A DNA stretch of 64,000 nt from positions 123,943,724 to 124,007,723 of the forward strand of contig CM071568.1 in assembly GCA_036426205.1 (NCBI GenBank). The letters run 5' to 3'. The notes beneath the pieces are model-generated. The model saw only the letters and a list, made by a program, of their open reading frames with translations, made no database searches and was not told the DNA's origin. Source of the stretch: Ascaphus truei. Taxonomy: Eukaryota > Chordata > Amphibia > Anura > Ascaphidae. The position numbers and the translations under genes are program-made. Shown here one piece after another: positions 1 to 11,974 of the stretch (the stretch's first letter is position 1; the number at the start of each line of letters is the position of its first letter).

Positions 1-279
1 CCCTCCATTCCTGAAACCCACATTGTACAACAACAAAACTACTATGATTATGTACCAAGCCTTTCAGCTGAAAATGCATTGGAATGGGTACCCGAAGAAA
101 TGAACCTACCTCCCGACCAATTGTTTGAAGAAAGCAGTGGCGATTCCTATGAGCGCTTCATGGAGGAGATGTGTGTCATACTGGATTCAGCGGGTGGGTC
201 AAGCGTGGATGAAAAAGCCTTGCATTTCTGGAGCGACCAGTTGCAGCCAGACGAAGAGTTAATTCTAGAAGAATGGTAA
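1..279 (+). CDS. C-terminal part of an unidentified acidic protein, probably the second ORF of a Harbinger transposon
   Basis: The frame is open from the first base of the window to a TAA at 277-279, about 92 codons, so the true start lies upstream. The visible part is acidic and ends in a cluster of Glu/Asp residues (DEELILEEW). I see no zinc-finger, Myb or transmembrane motif in this fragment. It converges on the Harbinger transposase at 3.5-4.8 kb. Animal PIF/Harbinger elements usually carry a second gene for a Myb/SANT-like protein that escorts the transposase, so this could be its tail; that is inference from position only. AATAAA sites at 464 and 947 could serve as poly(A) signals. A last exon of an unrelated host gene is the alternative. 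Confidence 0.4.
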   Translation, partial: PSIPETHIVQQQNYYDYVPSLSAENALEWVPEEMNLPPDQLFEESSGDSYERFMEEMCVILDSAGGSSVDEKALHFWSDQLQPDEELILEEW

Positions 280-1663
280 ATATAACAACCGTTATGCGTT
301 GACTCTGCGTTTAAATGTTTTGTTTTTTTTTTACCACCATTTTCCCTTTCAATGCGTGGATACAGCGTAACATTGCAGACTGCATAACATGTAGCGATCA
401 CAAAGAAATTGTTTCCGAATACAATATAGTAGAACCTGAAAGAGTAGTACACATTGCTGACGGAATAAATATACGTACTTTCCTATCACTTTAAACATAT
501 TAGCAACATTTTACCATAACTCTAACACATACCTGTTTTGTTGTCATGCAACATCTACAACATTTAAAAGCGGGTCCACCACGTATGACGTGGGACCCTT
601 GTCATGGGCCAAGGCGTCCTTAAAAAGGATTACGGATGTAAGTCCCGCCCCCAAGCGACGTGCGCGCCTCAAAGCCTATTGGCTGTCATGTTTTGTTATA
701 GTAACGGTAACTGCAGTGTGTCATGTGTGCGGCTCAGTGTTTGTAGGCGTCAACTGGGCGTTAGCCGAATGTTAATTGAGTGGGAGGAGTGTTAGCGTGC
801 GTTTCACGCTGGTTTAACATGACGTCACACGTATTGCATTTGCACATTGTGTTATCGGCCGTCCTTTCTGTCCAAACACGTCTGTTTAAAAAGAATACAG
901 ATGTACTCGTTTAGAACGAATGTAGTTTCGTATTCATTGTATTTGAAATAAAGATTTTATGTTTAATGGTATTTTCAAGATGTATTGAACGCACAACGTA
1001 CGCTTTGTTTTGCGCATGCGCTAACAGTTAGTGCAGCCAAGCGTGAAGTGCGTGCGCACACTAAGATGTGCGTGCACATTTTTCAGTATACAGGCAACGT
1101 TCACTTCATATACATAGTTATGCCTGCTACAAATTTAAAGAAACATTACATACTGATGTACACTTGTACTTCTAACATATAAGTGAGTGACGTGTGTATG
1201 TACACAATCATATAGAGCTGTGTAACGCGTTGTCACGGATACATATATAGTAAGGTGCCATATTTGACCATCATGTGTTTGCTGTATTTCAGAGATGTCA
1301 GGGAAGATACAATCGGATCAATGTATGATTTCATATGAGATGATTGTGAGGAGGAGCCACCGACTACTATACTACATATGGAACTAATTTTATATTGCTT
1401 GCAGCGCTTATTAACAAACAATTAAAAATGTGATACCCTTATGCCTATATTGCATAAGCACTTAATTAACATAATGATGTTGCAAAAGAGTGCCTCATGA
1501 ATTTTTATTGAGTGTTCTTTAATGACTACTATCATTTTATGGCATGGTGTGTTTTATATATAACAACCATTCCCACTCTGCTAACACATTTGTGTATTCT
1601 ATTGTGTAATGGAACGTATGACTGTCGAAACTATGTAACAATAATAATAAGAATAATAATAAT
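280..1663. other. AT-rich non-coding stretch
   Basis: No supported gene. The base pattern (many tgtac/acatgt words) resembles 1906-3493 and 4812-5765, which fits a single long transposon body. Short overlapping ORFs here show no family resemblance. A run of ATA/AAT trinucleotides leads into the repeat that follows. Confidence 0.5.
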
Positions 1664-1905
1664 TATAATATGAGCATGTTCATGTATAGCGCTGCTAGTT
1701 GTACACAGCGCTTTACAGACACATTTTTCAGGCTGAGGTCCCTGGCCCGTGGAACTTACAATTTATTTTTTGCCGCCTGAGGCACAGGGAGATAAAGTGA
1801 CTTGCCCAAGGTCACAAGGAGCCGACACCGGGAATTGAACCAGACTCCCCTGCTTCAAACTCTCAGTGCCAGTGTGTCTTTACTCACTGAGCCACTCCTT
1901 CTCCC
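1664..1905 (+). repeat. MIR/L2-like interspersed repeat (SINE or LINE tail)
   Basis: Contains the tract gaggcacagggagataaag followed by tgacttgcccaaggtcacaa and an accggga-ttgaacc segment, in the order seen in vertebrate MIR/CORE-SINEs and L2 tails. It ends in an amphibian-type tail reading tcactgagccactcctt. The order and spacing make chance similarity unlikely; assignment to a named subfamily would need a repeat library. Confidence 0.7.
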
Positions 1906-3493
1906 AATGTAAAGGACACTTACAACCAACTAGCCATTTATTGTTAAAAAATCTCTTGTTACATGGGTATGTTGATAAAATGGTTTGGGACTGTAGCAAA
2001 TAATGTTATTGGCCAGATGTTGTGGTCCCCTACAATGCATGATGTTCTGAATATGACATCAACATCATGTAATGAAGTACGTTTCTGTGTATATTTCATT
2101 AACCTAACTAACTATAGTTTACTGTGTTTATTAAACGTTCTAAAAATACATAGTATAGTCAATATGATGATATAAGCTACCATAATAAAGCTGGTGTTAT
2201 CATTTGTCGGTGTTATACATGGATCCTACACAAATTGATACAGACACAAACAGTTGTCTTAAAAAGTGTGTATATGCTAATGTGTACGTGATTGACGTTA
2301 CAATTGTGAGAATACTTGATAATTATCATCATGATAATGATGAAGTGACGTGATTTATATTCCAAAAATATTACCAACATTGTCCTATTGGTAAATTAGA
2401 AATGCTAAATGACAGTAACATTTGCGACAAAATTGTCTTTTCTGTTAACACTTTTACACTTGGTACATGTAGGACACATCCACACACGTGTGAATTATAC
2501 ATACACATGTCACAAATGTAAATTAATGTTGACTATTAATTCCTAGCATTAAAAAACACCTACATTGCTAAATATAAGATGTAGTACGCATTGATGTGAT
2601 TACAGGCATTCATGCATGGAGTGTTATGATCAGTCAATTTCATCCGTGATGAATGAGCTCCCGTAAGTAAACAAATAAGTACAGTTATCCCCTTGTCTCC
2701 AAACACCTCTATATTACATTAATGGAATTTATAAGGAAACATACATAAAATGTGATGAAATGTGAGTAATCATTTTCTAATACAATGCACATGAAAGCTC
2801 AAGAGTAGCTAAATGCATATACATGATACAGAAAGTACATGTATGTTACATTTGTGTTTAAACCAATATGTTGGGTTTTTACTTCAAATAATTATAGGAA
2901 GATTGAGGTAGGCACATCTTATGAGAGATGTCAGCAAATATACATACCATGATCAGTCATACTGGAGATATACCTATAATGCAAAGGAACAATATATAAA
3001 TTGCAAACATTGACATGCCATCTTCAGTACCGTAAACAAGACAGCAAAGTGTGTATTTGGTATTAAATGTGCAACACCATGTATATTTAATGACATTCAA
3101 AATGTAAATCAGCCTGGTGTACACATCATATGGATGTACATGTTACACTGCACCAATAACATTGTATGTAAGCATACTAGAAGCATGAATGAGTATGGGC
3201 ATAATATGTGTATTGTCTTAGCATAAGGAACAACACAATGCTAAAATATTAGTGCTTTGTTACCCCAGTTGTATTCACATACAGTACACACAACTAAAGT
3301 ACAATTGAAGAGGGATTATATAACCTGTGCAACAATAACATACCGGTGCCACATCCCTTTGTGCACACAGCAGAGAAAAGAAAGGTGTGCAACCCATATT
3401 CATCTGTGTCCTACCAGAAGGGTATATAAAAAAACATTATTGTTAAGATAACATAATGTAAGTATAAAAGTATAACTTGGAACATATATGTTT
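1906..3493. other. AT-rich non-coding stretch between the two convergent Harbinger ORFs
   Basis: No gene recognised. AT-rich sequence with many acatgt-type words, plausibly the internal non-coding part of the Harbinger element that carries the transposase. Confidence 0.45.
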
Positions 3494-4811
3494 TTACTTA
3501 CAAGAAAAAAATGAATTGATGAGATTCTGGCGTGTCTGGCCACCACTGGCTGTTTGTTCATTTTCAGCTGCTACATGGGTGGGATGCTCGTCTACCAAAG
3601 GCTCAGCTAGGTCTGATTGTACATTGTGCCTGAGTGCAACATTGTGCAAAATGCAACAGGCAAGGACAATATCAGACACTTTTTGAGGCTTGTATAGAAG
3701 AGCCCCACCAGTTCTGTCCAGACACCTAAATCTGGTCTTGAGTAGGCCAAATGTCCTCTCTATAACAGATCTTGTAGATATATGGGCTGCATTGTACCTC
3801 TCCTCTGCTTCAGTTTGAGGGTTTAGCACCGGAGTCAAGAGCCACGGCCTAATTCCGTATCCTGAGTCACCTATAATGAATGGAGCACACATAAGCTGAC
3901 ATTAGTGATCAAATTGTACAATGCCAACATTCCTAAATAAAAATGTGTTTTGTGTTAGAACATGTAAATGTGTACTCACCCAGCAGCCAACCATGTTCAA
4001 AATGTCCCTCTTCGAACGCATGGAAGACTGAAGAGTTCCTCAGGATAGAGGAATCGTGACTGGAACCAGGGAATTTGGGTACCACATGCATTATCCTCAT
4101 CGTGGCATCACATACCACCTGTACATTGAGTGAATGGTAGTGCTTACGATTGCGGTACACATGCTCACTCTGACTAGGTGCAATCAAAGCAACATGTGTG
4201 CAATCGATTGCACCCAGCACACATGGTATCCCTGCTATATTATAAAAGCCAGTCCTGACTTCCAGCCACTCTGTCGCCTCTGTAGGAAAATGAATATAAT
4301 TCCTAGCGCGTCTATTGAGTGCATAGAGAAACTGGGTCAAGGCCCGCGAGAATGTAGATTGCGAGACCCCGCCCACTATGCCCACAGTTGTCTGGTATGA
4401 CGCGGAAGCAAGATAATGTAATGAGCACAGCATTTTAACAAGCCCAGGGACTGCACGACCTCTGGCTGTGAAAAAATCTAAATCTCCCCTTATCTCCTCA
4501 TAAAGAGATAAGATTGCTGCTGAACTCAAACGATAGCGACTTACAATCTCCTCCTCACTCATCCCATCTAACAGGGTACTCTCCCTGTACAGACGCGGAC
4601 GAGGCACAACTTGTCTCCTCTGTCTTCTCCTCTGATCTCCTGTCCCTCTACCTGTCCCTCGGCCTGTCCCTCTCCCTGTCCCTGTCGTATCCGCGTGACT
4701 GTCCCTGTCACTGTCCCTCGGTGTGTCCCTCCCTTGCCCTATATGATTCTCTTGATCATCAAGCATGTCATAGAAAAGAATGTTCCTCCGTCTCCTAAAC
4801 AATCGCAACAT
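3494..4811 (-). CDS. PIF/Harbinger transposase (DDE_Tnp_4, HARBI1-like), two exons, intact
   Basis: Exon 1 is 4811-3980 and exon 2 is 3870-3494, joined across a 109-bp GT-AG intron (donor gtgagt at 3979-3974; acceptor ...cattatag just before 3870). The join gives 402 codons without a stop and restores the family block WLLGDSGYG...PWLLTP. The catalytic triad is visible: Asp203 in GAIDCTH, Asp253 in GSSHDS and Glu315 in the IERTFG block, followed by RFRCLD and CCILHN. The N-terminus has Arg-rich runs and a GTGR repeat. The family cuts and pastes the element, making 3-bp TWA target duplications, and works in the nucleus with a Myb-like partner. An uninterrupted frame means a young, possibly active copy; domestication is possible but less likely next to element-like flanks. 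The Harbinger MITEs elsewhere in the window have the TWA duplications such an enzyme would make. Confidence 0.93.
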
Positions 4812-5765
4812 TTTGAAATGAGTAGCTGTGAATGAGCAGGTAATGGGCGTCCTTTAAATAGGTATGTGATGATGTCAGGTGACATAGTAAAATGCAAGGT
4901 GTTACATTAACATAATAAAGTACTTCTGTGGCAAGCTGTGTGCAGTTGTTGTTATAAGTATTTGTTGTGTGTATTCTGCAGGGAATGATGATATTTGCCA
5001 ATGATGTGACGTGAAGCTTTGTACAAACATTGCTTGCAAATAAATAGTTGCATGTGCAATGCATGTAAAACTTCTGAACGCAACAGTCAGTCATGTAATT
5101 AGACAAAAAGGCTGAGATTGACGTGGGAAAAGTTTTGTGTAACATGTGTAATTAGCCATGTTATTGTGACATGTTGACAACAATGAATAGTCGTGTGCAT
5201 ATGCATGCATTTCTGTAAGGAGGATAGTTGCTATAGAATGAGTTTACAAGGTGTCCCAATGATGAATTACTGTACATGTGTGTATAAGTTAGGTTGAAGT
5301 GCTTGTAATGCTACGGTTACAATGTAAACATGCAATGTGATTGAGCGTCCAATAAGTGACGTCATGAAAATAGGGAGGACCCAAAACTAGATGTAAACAT
5401 GAGAAGACAGATGTACATGAACGTTTAAAGATGCGTGTCACATTACAAGCATTGTGTAATGTAAAGGAACATGAATATACGGTGTATGTGTGACATGTGT
5501 GACATGTGTAACATCATGTAAATAATTGTCGCTCAGTTCAGTAAAATGTGTGATATGATGTGAGGTTCTCCTTTAAGAGTTGAGTATAGTATTTTCCCTT
5601 GCCACATCATCACATGATGAGTAATGTGACCCGCAAATGCTGAAAACATGTAAAAGTATAATGTTATGCAAATAATACACGTCAGCTGTGACACAATGCA
5701 GGGAATGCCCCCACACTGTAATGCAAATGACGTTTGTATTGTGAGCAATGAAACGTAAACAGTAC
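4812..5765. other. AT-rich non-coding stretch upstream of the transposase
   Basis: Holds the promoter side of the minus-strand transposase. Same acatgt-rich composition as 280-3493. No further gene is recognised. Confidence 0.45.
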
Positions 5766-6147
5766 TATACTGTTATACGTCCCCGCTCCATTGACTCCAT
5801 TGATGTACAGAAGATTTTTTTTTTCTAAGTGCCGTTCCGGCAGCCTTAGCAATCGTTCTCCCCTCCAAACTGCCAACTTTAGTTGGGGGGAGAAATTGGC
5901 CATAACATCTCAATTTCGTAGTGCCGATCAGCCCCGATAAGCTGATTTTTTTTGTTGAATCCAGCCGATTTAAAAAAGTGGCGATCAGTGGCGAAAACAG
6001 GCTTATCGGCAGCCGACTGGCCATAACAAAATTATCGGCTCCGAAACCTGGCGAAATCAAGCACTTATCGGCGCTTACTGAATCTCAAACCCAATTTTAG
6101 CTATAAAATGGCGATAATTCCCTTATCAACGCTTACTGCATGAGGCC
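5766..6147. mobile_element. Probable right terminal region of the Harbinger element
   Basis: Composition changes sharply to imperfect sub-repeats of words such as cttatcgg, gcgat and ggcgaaa. The block ends in cgcttactgcatgaggccc followed by TA. Read in reverse, the end begins gggcctcatgcag, which looks like a Harbinger terminus. The matching left end would lie upstream of the window, so the terminal inverted repeat cannot be confirmed here. Confidence 0.4.
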
Positions 6148-6720
6148 CTATGTTTCTCTTGTGTATGCAATACAGCGGAGCCTAGAAATAGCATACCTTT
6201 TCCACGGTGGGAACACAGACATATCCTGAATTACTAGCTTAGTTATACTATGTTATGTGATATATCTCCATCAGTACAGAGCTGGATATATTAAGCCTGT
6301 TGGTAACAGGAATTTGATACTCACATATTTGATACTCTCTTGCCGTAATTGTATCTAATTAGGCTGTGAGTGATACTTACCTGCTTATCTGAAATATTTG
6401 AATTTAGACAATAGACGCCCACTGAAAGCAATTAACGTGATAAATCATCAGGATACTTATTATTATATTGCTTATCTTGCCACTTCATTATGGGGTTATT
6501 TTAATGTTTGAATGTGATTTATGTGTTTTTAATCTATATATTTGAATAAAACTTTATTATTTTTCTCCTTGGCTTTTCCGGTCATGATAGGCTGATTTTG
6601 ACCTATCGACAGCACTTACCTGTTAGACCATTGTTAGTCTACTCACTGTACTCCAACATTGAGCGCTCTTTGGTGAGGGAGCCTTTATGATCCTCTTGGG
6701 ATCAACTCTGATATATTACC
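6148..6720. other. Intergenic sequence, nothing recognised
   Basis: No coding or structural signal that I can support. Confidence 0.4.
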
Positions 6721-6893
6721 AATTACATTGTAAGCTCTTCGGGGCTGGGACTCCTTTTCCTAATGAAACTTTTGTCTGAAGCACTTATTGCCATTATGTT
6801 TTATTTGTATTATTTGTTATTTATTTTATTATGTAACGTGTATTACTGTTGTGAAGAGCTATTCTTAATGGCGCTTTATAAATAAGGATATAT
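6721..6893 (+). repeat. L2-like LINE/SINE 3' tail
   Basis: Begins with attacattgtaagctcttc and ends with gaagagct...aatggcgctttataaataa. The same ending occurs at 47262-47360 (gtgaagcgct...aatggcgctatataaataaa). The shared AT-rich tail with a gcgct core fits 3' ends of L2-type retroelements. Confidence 0.55.
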
Positions 6894-7032
6894 GATATAA
6901 AATATGATTCTGGCCAGCAGGTAGCGCTGGAGAGCTAACATTGCAGGTGCAGGTGCGTGTGTGTGTAAAGAAAAGTTGAAGCACACACATGCAATCACCT
7001 ATACATATAGTACAATAAAACATTAAATACCA

Positions 7033-7608
7033 TGTAGCCATGTGTAAAATTGGTGTACATATCTCTTTCTCATGCTGGCAGTAAACCTGGTAAGTATGCA
7101 GGATTGCCAGTAGTCATCATGGAGGTTTGCCCTCAACCCCTGGTGATGTGTAAGTTAGTAGCAAAGGAAGTGACAGCCAGTCTGTGTCCCCTGTTAGTGA
7201 CACAGAGAAGAGGTGGGTCTTTCTGGAAGCTGATATGTTGCACAGCACTTCCTAAAGTTAGTTCAGTTCCTGTTGTTGTGCTGCCTCTGTTCAGTAAGAG
7301 GCACGTGAAGGTCTGCAACAGTGTTGCAGTGGTCTGATGCAAGAGCTGTGAGTCTGTGCAGCTCTGAGCAGAGAGACAGACAAGCTGTTGAAGCTCCCTA
7401 AGGGGAGAGGTGGAAAGCAACTCCATTAGGAGAAGGAGGAACCTTCCAGATGGAGTGCAGCAAAGGAATGAGCGGCTAAGCTGATAGCTGTGAGGGGCAG
7501 CTTGCCCATACCACCAAGCAACAATAAAGATGCCCTGTTCAAAGACAACCCCACTGTGTGAGTGTGAAGTTACTCTCCATTTTTTAATGTTTAAGAATTT
7601 TATCAAAA
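7033..7608 (+). mobile_element. 3'-truncated LTR, related to the solo LTR at 9923-10723
   Basis: Starts TGTAGCCATG and matches the intact LTR downstream in several blocks: the catggaggtttgccctc region, the cacagcact...aaagtta block, the ggctaag...gaggggcagct block, and a terminal aataaagatg poly(A)-type signal. The 3' end is lost where the CR1 fragment begins near 7609. Confidence 0.6.
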
Positions 7609-9512
7609 GTCACCCTTTCAGTGTGAGATAGGCAGGCAGATTATTGGAGATACGGAAAAAGCTGTGGTATTAAACAAATTCTTTGCCTCTGTATTTACCA
7701 GGGAAGAATCAATTTCAATAGCAGTGCCGCAGGAGGAAGCCACAACCTCCATATTAATGAACAATTGGTTAACTGAGAAAGAAGTTCATAAGTGTCTTGA
7801 AAAAATTAAAGTAAATAAAGCACCAGGCCCCAATGGTATACATCCAAGAGTTCTTAACAATTTAAGTTCAGTAATAGCCAAACCATTACATTTAATATTC
7901 AAGGACTCCATTTCCACAGGCTCGGTACCACAAGATTGGCGTAAAGCAGATGTGATGCCTATATTTAAAAAGGACACTAGATCACAACCGGGGAATTACA
8001 GACCTGTAAGCCTGACTTCAATAGTGGGGAAACAACTTGAAGGTTTAATACGGGATAATATTCAGGAATACCTAATGGAAAACAAAATCATTAGTAATAG
8101 TCAGCATGGATTTATGAAGGATAGATCATGCCAAACTAACCTTATTTGTTTCTTTGAGGAGGTAGGTAGGAATTTATACCAGGGTAATGCAATCTACTTA
8201 GATTTTGCAAAGGCTTTTGATACGGTTCCACCCAAGAGGTTGGTGTACAAAATTAAGCAAATTGGACTCAGTAATAATGTATGCACCTGGATTGAAAACT
8301 GAAGGATAGGCAACAGAGGGTTGTCATAAATTGAACTTTTTCAGGTTGGGCTAAAGTCGTGAGTGGAGTGGAGTACCTCAGGGATCGGTACTGGGACCAC
8401 TGCTTTTTAACTTGTTTATTAATGACCTTGAGGTTGGCATCGAGAGCAAAGTCTCCATCTTTGCTGATGATACTAAATTGTGTAAGGTAGTAGAATCAGA
8501 GCAGGGTGTCATTTCTCTCCAGAAGGACTTGGAGAGACTGGAAATGTCGGCAGGTAAATGGCAGATGAGGTTTAATACAGATAAATGTAAGGTTATGCAT
8601 TTGGGATGCAAGAATAAACTGGCGGCTTACAACTTAAATGGGGATAAATTGGGGGAATCCTTGATGGAGAAGGATTTAGGAGTGCTTGTAGACAGCAGGC
8701 ATAGCAATAGTGCCCAAAGTCATGCAGTAGCTGCAAAGGCAAATGAGATATTATCTTGCATTAAACGGGCAATGGATGGAAGGGAAGTAAACATAATTAT
8801 GCCCCTTTACAAAGCATTAGTAAGACCACACCTTGAATATGGAGTACAATTTTGGGCATCACTACTTTGAAAAGACATTCTGGAACTAGAGAGGGTGCAG
8901 AGAAGAGCCACCAAATTAATAAAGGGTATGGACAATCTAACTTATGAGGAGAGGCTAGATTTATTTACATTAGAAAAGAGGCATCTAAGAGGGGATATGA
9001 TAACTATATACAAATATATTCGGGGACAGTACAAAGCTTTCAAAAGAACTATTTATCCCAAGGACAGTACAAAGTACTCGGGTGCATCCCTTTAGGTTGG
9101 AGGAAAGGAGATTTCACCAGTAACAAAGAAAAGGTTCTTTACAGTAAGGGCAGTTAAAATGTGGAATTCATTACCCATGGAGACTGTGATGGCAGATATA
9201 ATAAATTTGTTCAGAAAAAGGTTGGACATATTTTTAGAAGGGAAAGGTATACAGGGATATACCAAATACGTAAACATGGGAAGAATGTTGATCCAGGGAT
9301 TAATCCGATTGCCAATTCTTGGAGTCAGGAAGGAATTTATTTTCCCCTTATTAGATATCATTGGATGATATGATACTGGGGTTTTTTGTTTGTCTTCCTC
9401 TGGATCAATAAGTAAGTCTAGATATAGGATAAAGTATCTGTTGTCTAAGTTTAGCATAGGTTGAACTTGATGGACGTACGTCTTTTTTCAACCTCATCTA
9501 CTATGTAACTAT
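7609..9512 (+). pseudogene. 5'-truncated CR1 LINE reverse transcriptase, broken
   Basis: Homologous to the CR1 on the minus strand at 59-64 kb. Recognisable blocks in order are NKAPGP-GIHP (about 7810), FKK...GNYRPVSLTS, QHGFMKDRSCQTNL, YLDFAKAFDTV (about 8200), SIFADDTKL (about 8457, the RT YxDD-type box) and the C-terminal RRATKLIKG...[11 protein letters not shown] segment (8895-9060). The frame breaks near 8300, where the segment upstream of the catalytic box has small deletions, and stops again near 8868. The 3' end has the amphibian CR1 tail (gacgtacgtc, then tttttcaacctcatctac and tatgtaacta). The 5' end starts inside the ORF, a usual LINE truncation. Confidence 0.9.
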
Positions 9513-9829
9513 GATATGATCATCCAACAGTGCGTTGAGTATGTGTTTATCATATATAATACATACGTTACCTGTTGGATTATAGTTTTAGTATTATTCA
9601 TAGTATTTTATTTTTATGTTATTTGTTATTAAAATAATGAGATTTTTATTGCTTATAAAAGTATAGTTGTTGTTTATTTTTTTATTTTTTTTAGTCAACA
9701 TGTTTCAATATGAACTCTATGCAGGTATACCTTTCAGGTATCTTTTTGTTTTTCCCCACACCTCTCAATTTTGGGACACTACAGCTTTAATTGAGGCAGA
9801 TTGTTTTTTGCTCACGCTGGCAACTGTTA

Positions 9830-9889
9830 GGATGCGTCCCAGCTAGCGCTGAGCTCGCTGAGCGGGCGGCGCTTGGCGAGATGACTTGC

Positions 9890-9922
<33 letters not shown>

Positions 9923-10983
9923 TGTAGCGGTCATGTAAAATGGCTACAGTCATCTCTCCTGCTGACAGTAAGGCCTGGTAAGTTGTGGGCATGCCAGCAG
10001 TAATTATGGAGGTTTGCCCTCACACCCTGGTGGGGTGCCCTGTGTATGGATGGGAGTAGTCACATGCTCTGACTCCATGGTTAGTGATGTCAGAGGTGTG
10101 TCAGCTTCCAGAGTGTACATAAGGCACAGCACTGAGTCTAAAGTTAGATCTGCGTCCAGTTCTGGCAGGAGTTCAAGTTCTAGTACTAGCCTGAGTTAAT
10201 AAGAGTTCTAGTTATGTTATAGTAACTGAGAGGAGACTGTGTCCAGGGACCTGGCACAGGGCAGTGATCCCTGCGGGGATAGGGAATCCCTATCTAAGGA
10301 GAGATACACCTTTTAAAGGGAGGCACTGACTGGACATGAGTGGCTAAGAATCTACTGCGAGGGGCAGCTAGCCCACATCAATCAATAAAGATGTTCTCAT
10401 TCACAAACCCTCTCGTGTACATGTGTGGAGTGAATGTACAGAGAGGAGCACCACGGAGGAGTTCCTCAACAGGACCATCCCCATGCGGACGCAGGGACCC
10501 TGATGAGGTGGAGGCGCTGCACTGGGACTAGGTGAGACTCAGCACACTACCTCAGCTGCCTGTCTGGACGGGTCCTCCCCATACACCATCATGCGGGAGA
10601 CTCAGGAGTCCTGTTGCCAACAGGTGCACCACCAGACACTACCACACTGTAATGGGGGCCGGTTAGACCACAGGGGCCAATGTGAGATTGGGTGGGTCAG
10701 GCCGGTTCAGAAATACCGTTACATATATATATATACATATAATATATAATATAATTATATATATATATATATAATATGAAGTCTCCGTTCGGCGGGCACC
10801 ACACGCTCACCGGCGCTCGGCAAGCAAATTTTTTCAACTTCCTAGCGCACTCAGCTCTCAAGCTTACCCACCGACCCCCCCCCCCCCCCCGCGAGCGCTT
10901 GTGAAAATTTAAAGGACACCCGTCGCTCATGCTTGGAGAGCTCTTCAAGCATGAGCGCGCTCAGCGCCAGCGGGGACCAAGCC
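9830..10983. mobile_element. Harbinger-type MITE split by a solo LTR
   Basis: Left end ggatgcgtcccagctagcgc and right end ggcgctgagcgc-type inverted complement (gcgctcagcgccagcgggga...gcc) form an imperfect terminal inverted repeat of about 28 bp, flanked by TTA on both sides (9827-9829 and 10984-10986). Without the 801-bp LTR the element would be about 353 bp with a (TA)n centre. A relative is at 58759-59010. Confidence 0.75.
9923..10723 (+). mobile_element. Solo LTR inserted in the (TA)n core of a MITE
   Basis: Bounded by TGTAGCGGT and ACCGTTACA, an 8/9 inverted match with canonical TG...CA termini. It contains an aataaagatg signal near 10384 and is flanked by (TA)n on both sides, so the target duplication cannot be resolved. 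No internal retroviral or Gypsy genes are present, so this is a recombined solo LTR. The short TGTARCxx termini suggest a Gypsy-like family; an endogenous retrovirus is not excluded. Confidence 0.8.
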
Positions 10984-11586
10984 TTAGGCTTTAAAAGTTC
11001 CCGTCATCCATTGCGGGACATAAGCCTGAGCGATACGCAGTTCTGACGAAACATGTTGGGATTGTTTCTCCAAACTGCGCCCACCTACGTGGTTTGTTTT
11101 CCTAAGCATTTTCGGACACCAGAGCTAAGAGGAGACATTTTCAAGTGAGTAAGGCCAGACTATAACAAGAAACGCTGGAGCTTGGTAAAAAGTTGTTGGC
11201 CGTCTCCTCAAAGTCTGTCAGTGCTGACATATCTACAACACTCATATCTACAACACGACACGACACTCATATCTACAACACTCATATCTACGACACAACA
11301 CTCATATCTACGATACCGCCAGACCTTGTCCACTCATGTGGCCTGACTCTTTAATGGGCTTTTATTAATCATTGGAATAAAGACGAGACCATCTCGAGTC
11401 AGTGACGGCTGTATCCTACCAGACAATGCTGAAAGCGGGTTAAGGAGCTGCCTGCTGTATCTTGCATGTCTATCAGGGCAGAGATTATATCATCACCTGA
11501 CCTATAATCACTTTGGGAGGTACATCTTTCTACAGGTTTACAGAGTGGCTATCTGGCCCTCCTGTATCTCCCATCCCAGTGATTCC
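10984..11586 (+). repeat. Repeat-derived sequence with a hammerhead-like gacgaaac motif and a small tandem array
   Basis: Holds ttctgacgaaacatgttggg at about 11039-11058, similar to the 3' core of the hammerhead-like motifs elsewhere in this window but with a poorer 5' core. At 11219-11312 there is an irregular array of the words catatctacaacac/gacac. No gene is recognised. Confidence 0.4.
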
Positions 11587-11589
11587 TTA

Positions 11590-11846
11590 GGCTACGGTCC
11601 CAGTCCTCACGCCTGCACGCGCGCCTGGCGGCGCGTGCACAAGTGAAAGCCACGATGTGTTGGTCAGCTGCAGGAGAAGAGGAGATCCGACGGGGGTTGG
11701 GGAAGAGGTGTGTTGGGGGCGCAGCCATGACATGATCGCTACCCGCACGCGCAGGCAGCTACTGGGACTGGCCCCATTGAGGGGCGGAACTTGTTCCTGC
11801 AGCGCACGCCGTAGTGAGCGCAGCAGTAGGCACTGGCACCGAGGCC
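11590..11846. mobile_element. Harbinger-type MITE with TTA target duplication
   Basis: Starts ggctacggtccc and ends ...gcaccgaggcc, flanked by TTA on both sides (11587-11589, 11847-11849). Internal segments (cccattgaggggcgg, acttgttcctgcagcg) match the MITEs at 48378-48732 and 53255-53595. Confidence 0.75.
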
Positions 11847-11974
11847 TTAGAGTTTTTGCAAAGACTTGGACTCAACATTTTTGTATTATATTAACTTGGT
11901 TTGCAGTGAGTTAAAGTGTGGTAATCATGTACCATCAAGTTTGTATAAAATTGTATTGTTTGAAAGTGTACCTA

